Assembly (NCBI RefSeq): GCF_021369635.1
Contig: NZ_JAJNBZ010000005.1
Span: 219,525 to 283,524, forward strand
Reading direction: 5' to 3'
Source of the DNA: Paenibacillus profundus
GTDB taxonomy: Bacteria; Bacillota; Bacilli; Paenibacillales; Paenibacillaceae
DNA length: 64,000 bases
Made by a program: the position numbers and the translations under genes. Shown piece after piece: positions 35,340 through 45,027 of the stretch (position 1 is the first letter of the stretch; each line of letters begins with the position of its first letter). The notes below the pieces were generated by a model, which was not told the origin of the DNA, ran no database searches, and worked only from the letters and a program-made list of their open reading frames with translations.

Positions 35340-35507
35340 TGAACAAGAGTTACCAAGCCTTCATTCCGCATTGTGTTGAATGATCATAACAAATCAGGCT
35401 CCTGCGGGAGCCCGAACGTTGCTGATGCCTAAAGATGCCCACGATTCTTGTCTGAAACTTCCACCAAATTGTGCATTTACGTCACATCCACCACTGGAAA
35501 TCAGTTA

Positions 35508-37118
35508 CTATGGCGTTGTATCCGGCGGCATCTTGGTATTATCTCTCGTTTTGTTGAAGCTCGGACGCTGCTTCATGTAGAGAACGGGCTGGCGCACGAG
35601 GATGTTGAATAGCGCATTGGCGTTAAACGGAATAAACGGCCATAGATAGGACGAGTTGTACGAGCGATTAACGGCCAGGTACACTACCCATATCGTTGTG
35701 CCAATGACCAACCCTGGTACTTTGAATAGCGCCACCGCCACCAATAGGAACAGGCGCACGATGCGGTTCGCAAGTGACAATTCATAGCTCGGCGTGGCGA
35801 ACATGCCGACAGCCGCAATGGCCATATAGAGAATGACCTCATTGACGAATACCCCTGCTTTGACCGCGATATCCCCGACGAGAATGGCCGCCAGCAAGCC
35901 AAGCGCAATGGCAAGCGGCGAAGGCGTGTGCACGGCGGCCATCCGCATGAGGTCCACCCCGAGCTCAGCTAGCAGGAACTGAACGATTAACGGGATTTTC
36001 CCCGTTTCCATCGGACCGATAATCTGCAGCGCCGCTGGCTTCAAGCCCGGCTCGATAACAAGCAGCAGCCATAAGGGCAGCAAGAACAGTGAGGCAAAAA
36101 TGCCGATAAACCTCACGCTTCGCAAATAGGTGCCCATGAAGGCCGTCTGCCTATTCTCCTCCGCGTGCTGGCACAAGTCAAAAAACGTTGTCGGCAAAAT
36201 AATGACGGAAGGTGATGTATCCACGAAAATAACGATGTTGCCGTCCAGCAGATGTGCGGCGACGACGTCCGGACGCTCCGAATAACGGACCAACGGATAC
36301 GGATTCCAGCCTTTATTGATAATGGCTTCCTCCAGCTGCTTATCAGCAAGCGGCAAGCCATCGATATTGACCGCTTTTATCTTTTTGCGTACCGCTTCCA
36401 CTTGACGTTTATCCGCAATGTCATCGATATAGGCAATACACACATCCGTCCTTGTGCGGCGTCCTACCTGCACCATCTCATACTTCAGTCCAGGATCGCG
36501 CAGCCGTCTTCGGACCAAGGTGACGTTCGTGAGCAAGGTTTCGGTAAAGCCGTCCCGTGAACCGCGGACTACTTTTTCCAGTGATGGCTCTTCCAAGCCT
36601 CGAGTCGGGAACGACTTCACATCGACCATCAGCGCTGTCGTTTCATGTTCGATGAAGAAAACGCTGCTGCCCGCCAAAACTTTGTTGATTGCTTCACTCA
36701 TTTTATCTATTTTTTCAACTTGAATGTGCGGGATGTAGCACTCGAAAAATGCTTTTAACGCGTTCGAGGTGATGGATAATTTGTTCAGGAACGACAATCG
36801 CGCCAGAATCATCGTCATTACTTCATCCTTGGCAAATCCGTTGAGATAGAACAGCCCTACTCGTCGGCCGCCGAATGTCATCTCCCGGAGCAGAACATCA
36901 AAGGATTCCTCCAGACCGACCACATTTTGCAGCGTATGTCTGATCATCTCCATCTTCTTGGGGATTGCATCATCATCCTGCCAATATTTAATCGATTCTT
37001 CTACCGTATTGGATACTTCATGCTGCTTCTTCTCCAAATCCTGCTGCTCGTCTTGAGGCTGGCCAGGGGGCGGCATGCTGCCTTCTGGATGGGACGGCTC
37101 CGTCACTTGCTCTGTCAT
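35508..37118 (-). CDS. spoVAF: SpoVAF / GerA-family spore membrane protein
   Basis: I start it at ATG 37118, seven bases after AGGAGGAAG; the frame extends upstream without a better site. The 536-aa protein has the GerA family layout: a soluble N-terminal domain (including GLFYLNGFAKDEV and YPLVRYSERPDVV) and a C-terminal part with five or six membrane helices (IFASLFLLPLWLLL, PLAIALGLLAAILVGDIAV, LFLLVAVALFKVPGLVIG). In B. subtilis SpoVAF is about 490 aa and acts with the spore germination machinery in the inner membrane. It directly follows spoVAB, since spoVAC, AD and AE are missing from this cluster. Expression in the forespore is expected. Confidence 0.85.
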   Translation of the reverse strand: MTEQVTEPSHPEGSMPPPGQPQDEQQDLEKKQHEVSNTVEESIKYWQDDDAIPKKMEMIRHTLQNVVGLEESFDVLLREMTFGGRRVGLFYLNGFAKDEVMTMILARLSFLNKLSITSNALKAFFECYIPHIQVEKIDKMSEAINKVLAGSSVFFIEHETTALMVDVKSFPTRGLEEPSLEKVVRGSRDGFTETLLTNVTLVRRRLRDPGLKYEMVQVGRRTRTDVCIAYIDDIADKRQVEAVRKKIKAVNIDGLPLADKQLEEAIINKGWNPYPLVRYSERPDVVAAHLLDGNIVIFVDTSPSVIILPTTFFDLCQHAEENRQTAFMGTYLRSVRFIGIFASLFLLPLWLLLVIEPGLKPAALQIIGPMETGKIPLIVQFLLAELGVDLMRMAAVHTPSPLAIALGLLAAILVGDIAVKAGVFVNEVILYMAIAAVGMFATPSYELSLANRIVRLFLLVAVALFKVPGLVIGTTIWVVYLAVNRSYNSSYLWPFIPFNANALFNILVRQPVLYMKQRPSFNKTRDNTKMPPDTTP

Positions 37119-37165
37119 CGTTCTTCCTCCTTCTGCCTTCGCGCGCATTGTAGACTCTAGCCAAG

Positions 37166-37612
37166 CTAATGAGGGTAAATAAAGCAATCAAACCATGAGC
37201 CTATAATTTTGCCGAGGACCATAGCGGTTAATAAAAACGTTAGAATACCGGACATCCCAAGGCGCTTCGCCAATATCGGGAGCACATTGAGCACTTCGGT
37301 CAAAGCAGCGGCCAGCAAGCCCACGAATACACCGTCCAACAAACCTATCACTGGTGACAACCAACCGGCATAACGAAGCTTGATGCTCCACAGATCGATA
37401 ACGGTGAAGAACAGCGCCCCGGTAATGATCGCAGCTTCGAACCAATGCACGCGATGAAAGGAATTTGTTATCTGCGCAAGCCTCGGCAGCATGTCCAGTA
37501 CGACAAATAAAGCCACCATGCCGCCACCTACCGCGATGCCGCCCGCCAAGCCGAGAAATGCGGCGAATATTTGGATGAATACGTTCACTAGCGCATTACT
37601 CACGCTTCTCAT
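37166..37612 (-). CDS. spoVAB: Stage V sporulation protein AB
   Basis: The 148-aa protein has four hydrophobic helices (IFAAFLGLAGGIAVGGG, AAIITGALFFTVIDL, VIGLLDGVFVGLLAA, ILTFLLTAMVLGKIIG) and the length of SpoVAB. It is an inner forespore membrane protein of the complex that moves dipicolinic acid. Its start overlaps the end of spoVAA by 17 bases, so the two are translationally coupled. ATG 37612 is used; a GTG six bases further in is also possible. Confidence 0.85.
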   Translation of the reverse strand: MRSVSNALVNVFIQIFAAFLGLAGGIAVGGGMVALFVVLDMLPRLAQITNSFHRVHWFEAAIITGALFFTVIDLWSIKLRYAGWLSPVIGLLDGVFVGLLAAALTEVLNVLPILAKRLGMSGILTFLLTAMVLGKIIGSWFDCFIYPH

Positions 37613-38237
37613 CCGCCTCTCGCAGCCGCTGGTACTCTTCCGTCACAATATATTGATTCAAGTTTTCCTGATACAGATACATTTCCACTTCCAGTGGCGT
37701 CGGTTCCTCATTGAATTTTTTGCGGAAGATGTGGTTGAAAAAGATGACCATCCCCAGCCCGATTCCGATGGAATAGCATGCCTGAAACCAGAAGGAACTC
37801 GCTTCTTTGCGTCCGGTAAGCAGTTCTATAATCCGATGGTGGACTTGCAGCATGCTGACATCGGCATGAAAATTCATAATGGCCAGCCCGGAACCGAAGA
37901 ATAAGAGCAGCCACACGATTGCAATAAAAAACGGATTCGGCCGCTTCGCCTGCTTAACAATCTCCACAAGTGTATGCGGCTGTCCGAAGCATTCGATGCC
38001 AAGAGCGGGAGCTACCGCTTTGATGGCCCTGACGATGGCCATCATGTCGACGAGGAGAATATTGCCGTCCTTAGGTTTCGGATTCAACAGCACTAGCTGC
38101 TTCAGCTTCGCCTCCCAAGACGAATCTACGATCACTTCCGCTACGTCCCCCAACCGGACGGGTTGTCCCGGCGGAACCTTGGACTGCTTTCTTAGTCGGA
38201 TGTAGCATGTCGATGGCTTATCATCCGATATCACCAT
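37596..38237 (-). CDS. spoVAA: Stage V sporulation protein AA
   Basis: I choose ATG 38237 (MVISDDKPS...), eight bases after AAGGAG, giving 213 aa, close to the ~206 aa of B. subtilis SpoVAA; the frame continues upstream across non-homologous sequence. The N-terminal half is a soluble domain (VRLGDVAEVIVD, VDMMAIVRAIKAVAP). Two membrane helices follow (IAIVWLLLFFGSGLAIM, YSIGIGLGMVIFFNHIF). It is part of the SpoVA channel. It follows a hairpin after sigF, so a separate forespore promoter is likely, although I cannot place one with confidence. Confidence 0.85.
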   Translation of the reverse strand: MVISDDKPSTCYIRLRKQSKVPPGQPVRLGDVAEVIVDSSWEAKLKQLVLLNPKPKDGNILLVDMMAIVRAIKAVAPALGIECFGQPHTLVEIVKQAKRPNPFFIAIVWLLLFFGSGLAIMNFHADVSMLQVHHRIIELLTGRKEASSFWFQACYSIGIGLGMVIFFNHIFRKKFNEEPTPLEVEMYLYQENLNQYIVTEEYQRLREADEKRE

Positions 38238-38345
38238 GTCCATCACTCCTTCCTCATTGTTCTTAGTATGGTTGAGTTGCGCTGCATTATGAGGAGATGG
38301 GACAGCAGGAAACATTTGCATTCCTGCTGGAAGAGTAGACACAAA

Positions 38346-38375
38346 GACACCGCAAGGATGATTCCTTACGGTGTC
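38346..38375 (-). terminator. Hairpin between sigF and spoVAA
   Basis: GACACCG-AAGGA arms (minus strand GACACCGTAAGGAATCAT then CCTTGCGGTGTC) form a stable stem followed by TTTGTG. It probably ends the spoIIA transcript and separates it from spoVA. Confidence 0.6.
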
Positions 38376-38379
38376 TGCA

Positions 38380-39135
38380 TCACTGCGCGATCTGCGCCTT
38401 TATGGACTGTAATATTTTCTTTTCCAACCGGGACACCTGCACCTGCGAGATGCCCAAGCGGCTGGCAACTTCCGACTGTGTCTGGTCGCGGAAATATCGT
38501 AAATAGACGATGAGCTGTTCGCGTTCACTCAATCCTTCGATAGCTTCGTTCAGAGCGAGCTTATCGAACCACCGCTCCTGTGATTCGTCCGCAATTTGAT
38601 CCATGAGCGTAATCGGATCGCCATCATTTTCAAATACCGTCTCGTGAATAGAGGTCGGAGGCTTGTTCGCTTCTTGAGCGAAGACAACCTCCTCCGGTGT
38701 AACACCGAGTTCTGCAGCCACTTCTTTAATCGTTGGAAGACGACCGAATCGCTTCGACAGCTCATCCTTCGTCTTTCGCACTTTGTTCGCCATTTCCTTC
38801 AAGGAGCGGCTTACCTTTAACGTGCCATCATCCCGCAAGAAGCGCTGGATTTCACCGATTATCATCGGGACCGCGTACGTAGAGAACTTCACGTCGTATG
38901 ACAAATCGAATTTATCGACAGATTTAAGCAAGCCGATGCATCCGATTTGAAACAAATCATCCGGTTCGTACCCTCGGTTCATAAACCGCTGTACGACCGA
39001 CCATACGAGACGAATGTTGCAGTTGACAAGCGTATCTCTTGCCACCGTATCCCCAGCTTGGCTGAGCGCAATCAGACGCTTCACTTCCGCGTCGTCCAAA
39101 TAACTTTGTGACGATTGCTTCAAATCGACTTTCAT
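38380..39135 (-). CDS. sigF: RNA polymerase sigma factor SigF
   Basis: The 251-aa protein is a typical sporulation sigma-70 factor. Region 2 is seen in NIRLVWSVVQRFMNRG, DDLFQIGCIGLLKSVDKFD and FSTYAVPMIIGEIQRFLRDDG. Region 3 contains VSRSLKEMANKVRK, and region 4 has LSEREQLIVYLRYFRDQTQS and SQVQVSRLEKKIL. Sigma-F directs the first forespore-specific transcription and is held inactive by SpoIIAB. It is the third gene of the spoIIA operon, 11 bases after spoIIAB. Confidence 0.97.
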   Translation of the reverse strand: MKVDLKQSSQSYLDDAEVKRLIALSQAGDTVARDTLVNCNIRLVWSVVQRFMNRGYEPDDLFQIGCIGLLKSVDKFDLSYDVKFSTYAVPMIIGEIQRFLRDDGTLKVSRSLKEMANKVRKTKDELSKRFGRLPTIKEVAAELGVTPEEVVFAQEANKPPTSIHETVFENDGDPITLMDQIADESQERWFDKLALNEAIEGLSEREQLIVYLRYFRDQTQSEVASRLGISQVQVSRLEKKILQSIKAQIAQ

Positions 39136-39146
39136 GGCTTCAACCC

Positions 39147-39602
39147 CTAATTATAGAGCGCTTTTTTCGATTCTATCCGCTTCTTCATGCGGATGGTGGT
39201 ACCAACGCCAAGTTCGGTTGTCACTTCAAACTCATCCATAAAGTTCTCCATAATGGTAAAGCCCATGCCAGAACGTTCCATATCCGGCTTTGACGTGAAC
39301 AGAGGCTGTCGCGCCAGCTCGATGTCTTCAATGCCTTGTCCTTGGTCGGATACCGTCAATGTAATGTCTTCGCCTTCAATTGCAGCAGTAATGCTGACCA
39401 TTCCAGTCGGTTCATTATCATATCCGTGAATAATACAGTTCGTTACCGCTTCAGAAATGACCGTCTTCAGATCCGTCAGTTCATCCAGTGTTGGGTCCAG
39501 CTGCGACACGAATGCCGCAACGGCTACGCGGGCGAATGCTTCATTCTCGGAACGACTGGAAAATTGCAACGTCATAACGTTAGCTTGGCTTTGTCCGTTC
39601 AT
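39147..39602 (-). CDS. spoIIAB: Anti-sigma-F factor and serine kinase SpoIIAB
   Basis: This 151-aa GHKL-type kinase has the N box [13 protein letters not shown], the G1 box [10 protein letters not shown] and the G2 box [13 protein letters not shown]. It binds sigma-F, and it phosphorylates SpoIIAA on serine using ATP. Its ATG overlaps the spoIIAA stop by four bases. The length agrees with the family (about 146 aa). Confidence 0.97.
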   Translation of the reverse strand: MNGQSQANVMTLQFSSRSENEAFARVAVAAFVSQLDPTLDELTDLKTVISEAVTNCIIHGYDNEPTGMVSITAAIEGEDITLTVSDQGQGIEDIELARQPLFTSKPDMERSGMGFTIMENFMDEFEVTTELGVGTTIRMKKRIESKKALYN

Positions 39603-39952
39603 GATACGACCTCCAGACCGTTGAGCGCTAAATGCTCGTTATCGTAGACATGCATAATTTTGAACAAGCCCGACAATTCAAATAATCGGCGCACGGCCGG
39701 ATTCATCTCACAGACCGCCATTTTTCCGCCTCTGCCTTTGATTTGCTTGTACCTTCCCAAGATAACACCGAGGCCAGAGCTATCCATAAACGTCAATTCA
39801 CTAAGGCTTAGCACCACATGGTTCACTTGTCCGCGTTGAATCACCTCATCGAGCTGAAAGCGTACAATCTCTGCTGTATGATGATCCAGTTCCCCCCTCA
39901 AACGGGTAATTAACACGTTACGCCGATGTTCCAATTCCACCTGCAAATTCAT
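39599..39952 (-). CDS. spoIIAA: Anti-anti-sigma factor SpoIIAA
   Basis: I start it at ATG 39952, eight bases after GGAGGAGAG, giving 117 aa, the length in B. subtilis. It is a STAS-domain protein: [21 protein letters not shown] carries the serine that SpoIIAB phosphorylates (the first or second S of MDSSG). Dephosphorylated SpoIIAA releases sigma-F from SpoIIAB. First gene of the operon; a sigma-H promoter is visible upstream. Confidence 0.97.
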   Translation of the reverse strand: MNLQVELEHRRNVLITRLRGELDHHTAEIVRFQLDEVIQRGQVNHVVLSLSELTFMDSSGLGVILGRYKQIKGRGGKMAVCEMNPAVRRLFELSGLFKIMHVYDNEHLALNGLEVVS

Positions 39953-39983
39953 GCGTATCACTCTCCTCCCACGATGCCGAAAC

Positions 39984-40009
39984 ATTCGTCACAGAGAAAC
40001 CCAATTCCT
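39984..40009 (-). promoter_or_regulatory. Sigma-H promoter of the spoIIA operon
   Basis: On the minus strand, AGGAATT (40003-40009) and GACGAAT (39984-39990) are separated by 12 bases, matching the sigma-H pattern AGGAWWW N12 RNNGAAT. It lies just upstream of spoIIAA and downstream of dacF, as expected for sporulation-onset control. Confidence 0.75.
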
Positions 40010-40040
40010 GCTAGGCGACAAAACTAGAAGCAGCGCGTCT

Positions 40041-41270
40041 TTATTTGACAAAAAACAACTTGCCGCAAGTCCGTTTAAATAAAGTCCACCAGCCGGCTTT
40101 CGCTACGTTTTGCGTTGCTTCGACAGGAAATTCCCGAATCATTTTATCCCCTTGATACACCACGATGCGTCCAATCGGCTGTCCGGCTTCAATCGGTGCC
40201 TTCACCGATTTCGGAGCGTCCAGCTCGAAGCGAATATTTTGCTTGGCGTCGCCCTTCTTCAGCAATACGGTGTATGGCCGTTGCGCTTTGATTTCCAGGT
40301 TCTCAACCATCCCTTTTTCCACGCGCACGCCACCGATTCGTTCCCCTGCCTTCAATAAAGGAACATTTGTATATTGGGCGAAGGCATAGTCGAACATTTG
40401 AGTCACTTCCGCATTTCGAGTCTTCGTATTCGGTTCGCCCAGCACGACCGCAATGACACGCATATTTTCACGCTTTGCCGTTGCCGACAGGCAGTATTTC
40501 GCTTCCGACGTGTACCCTGTCTTCAATCCATCCGCCCCTTGATAGAATCGAACGAGCTTGTTCGTATTGACGAGCCAGAACTTCTTGCTTGTATTCTGAC
40601 GTAAATAATCTTCATACGCGCCGGTATATTTCGTCACGTTCGGATATTGCATCAATGCCTGAGACATTAATGCGATATCATGGGCTGACGTATAATGATT
40701 TTCAGCAGGAAGACCGTTGCAGTTCTCAAAATGAGTATTCTTCATGCCAAGCTCTTTTGCTCTATCGTTCATCATTTGAACAAAAGCCTTCTCCGAGCCG
40801 GCAATCTTCTCCGCCATAGCGACTGATGCGTCATTGCCTGATGCCATGGCAATGCCCTTCATCATTTCTTCGACCGTCATTTCTTCACCGGGCTCCAGAA
40901 AAATCTGCGAACCGCCCATCGATGCCGCATATTCGCTGGTCGACACTTTATCTGACAGCTTCAGCTTTCCTTCATCGATTGCTTCCATGACGAGCAGCAT
41001 CGTCATAATTTTAGTGATGCTGGCCGGAGGAAGCTTGTCATGACTATTTTTCTCGAAAATAATCGTTCCCGTGTCCGCATCCATCAGCACAGCAGAACGA
41101 GCATTCTCCGCCAATTGCACTTCTGTCGCATTCGAGGAGGATGTCGCTTGGCTGGACGGTTCAGCATCTGTCCACGGCGGCAAATCTGCTTGGAGCGCAG
41201 CGGTGCTGGACGGTAATATAACAGCGCTTGCCAACACGACGCACACACTAGCATGTAGCCATTTGTTCAA
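40041..41270 (-). CDS. dacF: D-alanyl-D-alanine carboxypeptidase DacF
   Basis: The 409-aa product is a low-molecular-weight penicillin-binding protein. It has a signal peptide (residues 1-25), the SxxK motif in PASITKIM (S84, K87), SGN at 144-146 and KTG in DGLKTGYTS. A C-terminal domain of PBP5 type follows residue ~290. It trims D-Ala from peptidoglycan stem peptides on the outside of the membrane. Translation starts at TTG 41270 behind AGGAGGGG. dacF is normally the gene before spoIIA and is made in the forespore. Confidence 0.93.
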   Translation of the reverse strand: MNKWLHASVCVVLASAVILPSSTAALQADLPPWTDAEPSSQATSSSNATEVQLAENARSAVLMDADTGTIIFEKNSHDKLPPASITKIMTMLLVMEAIDEGKLKLSDKVSTSEYAASMGGSQIFLEPGEEMTVEEMMKGIAMASGNDASVAMAEKIAGSEKAFVQMMNDRAKELGMKNTHFENCNGLPAENHYTSAHDIALMSQALMQYPNVTKYTGAYEDYLRQNTSKKFWLVNTNKLVRFYQGADGLKTGYTSEAKYCLSATAKRENMRVIAVVLGEPNTKTRNAEVTQMFDYAFAQYTNVPLLKAGERIGGVRVEKGMVENLEIKAQRPYTVLLKKGDAKQNIRFELDAPKSVKAPIEAGQPIGRIVVYQGDKMIREFPVEATQNVAKAGWWTLFKRTCGKLFFVK

Positions 41271-41394
41271 AGAATGTCCCCTCCTAAAGAGATGTGCACA
41301 ACCTTAATGGCAAACTCAATATAGCTGGATGTGCCTTATATCCATTCTTGTCCGAACGCAAGCAAAATATTCCACATTGTCAATGGATAGGCAT

Positions 41395-41432
41395 AAAAAA
41401 AGTTTCTACCGAAAAGAGTCTTCGATAGAAAC
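41395..41432 (-). terminator. Terminator of the deoB-punA-pdp operon
   Basis: On the minus strand, GTTTCTA...TAGAAAC arms with an inner CGAA/TTCG pairing are followed by TTTTTTATG. It lies about 60 bases past the pdp stop. Confidence 0.65.
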
Positions 41433-41490
41433 GGATGATTGGCTTTTTATTTTATGGTGCGTGATCAAGAGGGGGATTATGAACAATCTC

Positions 41491-42819
41491 TTATACGAAT
41501 CGTTGAACGCCGTCTTTGGTTACAACCGCATATACGAGCGGCTTCGCGGCAACTTCCTGTGGCGTAATCTCGTAGGCCTTCAGAACCCGCTCCTTGGCTT
41601 CTTCCATCCGCCCTTTATCATTTACATGCAAAATGGCGAGTACATCGCCAACCCGTACCGATTCGCCGACTTTCTTGCGTAAATCAATGCCTACGGCCAA
41701 GTCGATGACTGAATCTTTGGTCTCCCGGCCTGCGCCAAGCAGCATCGCGGCAATCCCGATATGCTCAGCCTGAATGGCAGCCACGGTGCCTTCCGTCTGC
41801 GCTGCGACCTCAATCCGGTCTCCCGCATGCGGCAGACGGCTCGGGTCGTCGATCATCGAGGCGTCTCCCCCTTGGGCTGCGACTAGCTGCTTCAGCTTCT
41901 GCAGCGCAGTGCCGTCCTGCAAATGCTGCTCCAGCTGCCTGCGGGCATCCGCTTCGTCCTGTGCCTTGCCGCCCAGTACCAGCATATGCGCTCCCAGGAT
42001 GAGACACAGCTCATGCAAGTCAGCCGGCCCCTGTCCGCGCAGCGTCATAATCGCTTCTTCCACTTCAAGGGAGTTGCCGATCAGATGGCCGAGCGGCTGA
42101 TCCATATCCGAGATGACCGCAATCGCGTGACGGCCGACTTCCGTCCCGATATCGACCATCGCTTGCGCCAAGGCGATAGAATCATCCAGCGTCTTCATGA
42201 ACGCGCCGCTGCCCGTCTTAACGTCGAGCACAATCGCATCCGCGCCGGCTGCAATCTTCTTGCTCATGACGGAGCTGGCGATGAGCGGAATCGATTCGAC
42301 CGTGGCGGTGACGTCCCGAAGCCCGTACAGCTTTTTATCGGCCGGGGTAATATTCCCGCTCTGACCGATAAGCGAGACTCCGATATCATTCACTTGCGCG
42401 AAGAATTGGCTTCGCTCCAGCTCCACTTGATAGCCGGCGATCGCCTCTAGCTTATCGATCGTTCCGCCCGTATGCCCCAGCCCGCGACCCGACATCTTGG
42501 CGACAGGGACACCTGCCGCTGCGACGAGCGGAGCCAGCACGAGCGTCGTCTTGTCGCCGACACCCCCGGTAGAATGCTTATCCACTTTAATGCCTTGGAT
42601 CGGACTCAGATCGATTTGATCGCCGGATTTCGCCATTTCAAGCGTCAAGCTAGCCGTTTCACGTGCATTCATACCTTGAAAGTATACAGCCATCGCCCAC
42701 GCGGCAATTTGATAATCCGGAACTTTACCGTTGCTGTAGCCTTGGATAAGGAATCGGATTTCCTCAGGGGACAGCTCCTGTCCGTCACGTTTCTTCTGAA
42801 TGATGTCTACCGCTCGCAA
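41491..42819 (-). CDS. pdp: Pyrimidine-nucleoside phosphorylase
   Basis: The 442-aa protein has the thymidine/pyrimidine phosphorylase signature. The conserved motifs are [13 protein letters not shown] (phosphate-binding), [19 protein letters not shown] and [12 protein letters not shown]. It cleaves thymidine or uridine with phosphate in nucleoside salvage. Translation starts at TTG 42819 with a strong AGGAGG upstream. It is the last gene of an operon with deoB and punA, with 18 bases after punA. Confidence 0.95.
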   Translation of the reverse strand: MRAVDIIQKKRDGQELSPEEIRFLIQGYSNGKVPDYQIAAWAMAVYFQGMNARETASLTLEMAKSGDQIDLSPIQGIKVDKHSTGGVGDKTTLVLAPLVAAAGVPVAKMSGRGLGHTGGTIDKLEAIAGYQVELERSQFFAQVNDIGVSLIGQSGNITPADKKLYGLRDVTATVESIPLIASSVMSKKIAAGADAIVLDVKTGSGAFMKTLDDSIALAQAMVDIGTEVGRHAIAVISDMDQPLGHLIGNSLEVEEAIMTLRGQGPADLHELCLILGAHMLVLGGKAQDEADARRQLEQHLQDGTALQKLKQLVAAQGGDASMIDDPSRLPHAGDRIEVAAQTEGTVAAIQAEHIGIAAMLLGAGRETKDSVIDLAVGIDLRKKVGESVRVGDVLAILHVNDKGRMEEAKERVLKAYEITPQEVAAKPLVYAVVTKDGVQRFV

Positions 42820-42837
42820 AATATAACCTCCTAGACC

Positions 42838-43665
42838 TTACATTTTCGGGATGATGGCCAAAACAAGCTTCAAAAACGTCTCTTTCACCCGCTCCGCAGT
42901 CTCCATCACTTCAGCATGAGAGAGCGGCTGATCCAATATGCCAGCAGCCATATTGCTGATGCAGGAAATGCCGAGCACTTCCATTCCAGTATGCTTAGCC
43001 ACGATCACTTCGGATACAGTGGACATGCCGACGGCGTCGCCGCCCAAGGTGCGGAACATGCGGATTTCTGCCGGCGTTTCATAATTTGGACCTAACAGCC
43101 CAACATATACGCCTTCCTGCAATGAACATTGCTGCTCGCCTGCAATCTCCTTCGCCAATTGGCGCAGACGGGGGCTATATGCTGTGGACATATCCGGGAA
43201 GCGTACGCCCAAGCGATTATCATTCGGTCCGATTAACGGATTGCATCCGGTCATGTTCAAATGGTCTTGAATCAACATCAAATCTCCCGGTTGAAACGCA
43301 GTGTTAATTCCGCCCGCCGCGTTGGTCACCAGCAGCTTCTCCACACCGATCGCCTTCATGACACGTACAGGAAATGCTGTCAGCTCCGGCCCGTAGCCCT
43401 CATACATATGGAATCGGCCCTTCATCATTACGACCGTCCGGCCTTCAATCTGGCCAATGAGCAGTTCACCCGCATGACCCTCAACCGTCGATTGTGGAAA
43501 GTGCGGAATGTCCTGATAAGGAATCGTAACCGGGTTTTCAACCAAATCGGCCAAAATGCCTAGCCCTGATCCGAGGATAAGGCCAATGTCAGGTGTCGCG
43601 TCAATGCGCGTCTTAATATACGCTGCCGCGTCTTGAATGTGGTCATACGTTACTGCGTGGCTCAT
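42838..43665 (-). CDS. punA: Purine-nucleoside phosphorylase
   Basis: I start it at ATG 43665 behind GGGGGAA, giving 275 aa. It has the family's LILGSGLG, TVEGHAGELLIG, GRFHMYEGY, VTNAAGGIN and LLGPNYETPAEIRM. It releases purine bases from nucleosides with phosphate, making ribose or deoxyribose 1-phosphate, which DeoB then isomerises. Middle gene of the salvage operon. The homologue in B. subtilis is also called pupG. Confidence 0.95.
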   Translation of the reverse strand: MSHAVTYDHIQDAAAYIKTRIDATPDIGLILGSGLGILADLVENPVTIPYQDIPHFPQSTVEGHAGELLIGQIEGRTVVMMKGRFHMYEGYGPELTAFPVRVMKAIGVEKLLVTNAAGGINTAFQPGDLMLIQDHLNMTGCNPLIGPNDNRLGVRFPDMSTAYSPRLRQLAKEIAGEQQCSLQEGVYVGLLGPNYETPAEIRMFRTLGGDAVGMSTVSEVIVAKHTGMEVLGISCISNMAAGILDQPLSHAEVMETAERVKETFLKLVLAIIPKM

Positions 43666-43707
43666 GAAAGATTCCCCCAATATTGAAATGATGCCGAACG
43701 ACGCTTT

Positions 43708-44898
43708 TTACAGCAGTTCGGATAAGAAGCTGGTACCGACCTGAGGCTGGCCGGCTTGGAAATTATCCGCTATCGTTGCGCCCAAATCCGCATATGTCGA
43801 ACGGATGCCAAGCGCTCGTCCCGCCTGAATCGCTGGACTGTACATCAGAAGCGGGACATATTCGCGCGTATGATCGGTGCCGGTATGGGTCGGGTCATTA
43901 CCGTGATCCGCCGTGATGACCAGCAGATCATTGGGACCGATTCGTTCCATCATGGCCGGCAATGCCTCATCGAATTGCTCTAACGCCTGCGCGTACCCTT
44001 CCGCATCGCGGCGATGGCCGTACATGGAATCAAAATCAACCAAATTCGTAAACAACAAGCCGTTGAACGATTGACCCAGAATATCTGTCGTTGTGGTAAT
44101 ACCGTGCGCGTTGCTCTTCGTCGGGTAAGAAGCCGAGATGCCTTCCCCTGAGAAAATATCATTGATTTTGCCGACCGAAATGACGTCTTTACCCGCTTGT
44201 TGAAGCAAGTTCAATACAGTATCTTCCGGAGGCACGACGGCATAGTCATGACGATTCGGCGTGCGTGCGAACTGGCCTGGCTGACCAGCATAAGGACGTG
44301 CAATGACGCGCCCTACCGTATGAGGCTCTTGCAGCGTCAACCGTCTCGCAATCTCACAGGCGCGATACAATTCCTCCAGTGGAATGATATCCTCATGCGC
44401 CGCTATCTGAAATACGCTATCGGCAGATGTATAAACGATCCATGCGCCGGTTTTCATTTGCTCTTCGCCGTATTCCTCGATAATCTCCGTTCCGGAAGCA
44501 GGCTTATTCGCCAGCACCTTGCGTCCCGTTTCCTGTTCAAACGCGGAAATCAGTTCTGCTGGAAACCCATCCGGGTACGTGTTGAAGGGAGTCGTAATTC
44601 GAAGGCCCATTAGCTCCCAATGGCCGGTCATCGTATCCTTGCCTACCGAAATCTCCGCCATTTTCCCGTAGATTCCTTGCGGCGCGTCAACTGGCTTCAG
44701 CGCACCCAGATCGGCGATGTTCCCCAGGCCGAGCTGCTGCAGATGAGGCAGCTTGATATGAGGCACCCGTTCAATAATATGACCGAGCGTGTGCGTGCCT
44801 GTATCGCCGAATTGCTCTGCGTCAGGCAGTTCGCCGATGCCTACGCTGTCCAATACGATCACCGCAATGCGATCGAACGGCTTATTGCTTGTGTTCAT
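43708..44898 (-). CDS. deoB: Phosphopentomutase
   Basis: The start is ATG 44898 behind AAAAAGGAGTG, giving 396 aa. It belongs to the alkaline phosphatase-like metalloenzymes: [15 protein letters not shown] carries metal ligands, [10 protein letters not shown] the phosphorylated threonine, and [18 protein letters not shown] the second metal site. It interconverts (deoxy)ribose 1- and 5-phosphate. It is first in the operon. The same order follows xerD in Bacillus, where the gene is also named drm. Confidence 0.95.
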   Translation of the reverse strand: MNTSNKPFDRIAVIVLDSVGIGELPDAEQFGDTGTHTLGHIIERVPHIKLPHLQQLGLGNIADLGALKPVDAPQGIYGKMAEISVGKDTMTGHWELMGLRITTPFNTYPDGFPAELISAFEQETGRKVLANKPASGTEIIEEYGEEQMKTGAWIVYTSADSVFQIAAHEDIIPLEELYRACEIARRLTLQEPHTVGRVIARPYAGQPGQFARTPNRHDYAVVPPEDTVLNLLQQAGKDVISVGKINDIFSGEGISASYPTKSNAHGITTTTDILGQSFNGLLFTNLVDFDSMYGHRRDAEGYAQALEQFDEALPAMMERIGPNDLLVITADHGNDPTHTGTDHTREYVPLLMYSPAIQAGRALGIRSTYADLGATIADNFQAGQPQVGTSFLSELL

Positions 44899-45027
44899 GC
44901 CAATCACTCCTTTTTATCCTTCTTCTTAGCTTGTGTTAAGGAGAAATGGACCATACTCCGATTCAGAGGTTGTTCTAAAAGCCCTCTTTTGATTCCGAAG
45001 CATCCCACGCACTTTCATTTCATGCTA

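Larger units (their letters stand above)
34295..35507. other. 1.2-kb intergenic region with dispersed repeats
   Basis: No gene can be supported here; short frames lack good ribosome binding sites. It contains two copies of dispersed repeat family A (34741-34780 and 34856-34890), an imperfect hairpin (CCTTACG/CGTAAGG arms, 34903-34940), the terminator of the spoVA operon (35051-35081), and a copy of palindromic repeat family B (35212-35339). The region looks like accumulated small elements between two conserved genes. Confidence 0.6.

Noticed and set aside
40549..40564. CGAAC-N6-GTTCG as a LexA box
   Set aside because: The spacer is six bases, not four, and it lies inside the dacF coding sequence.
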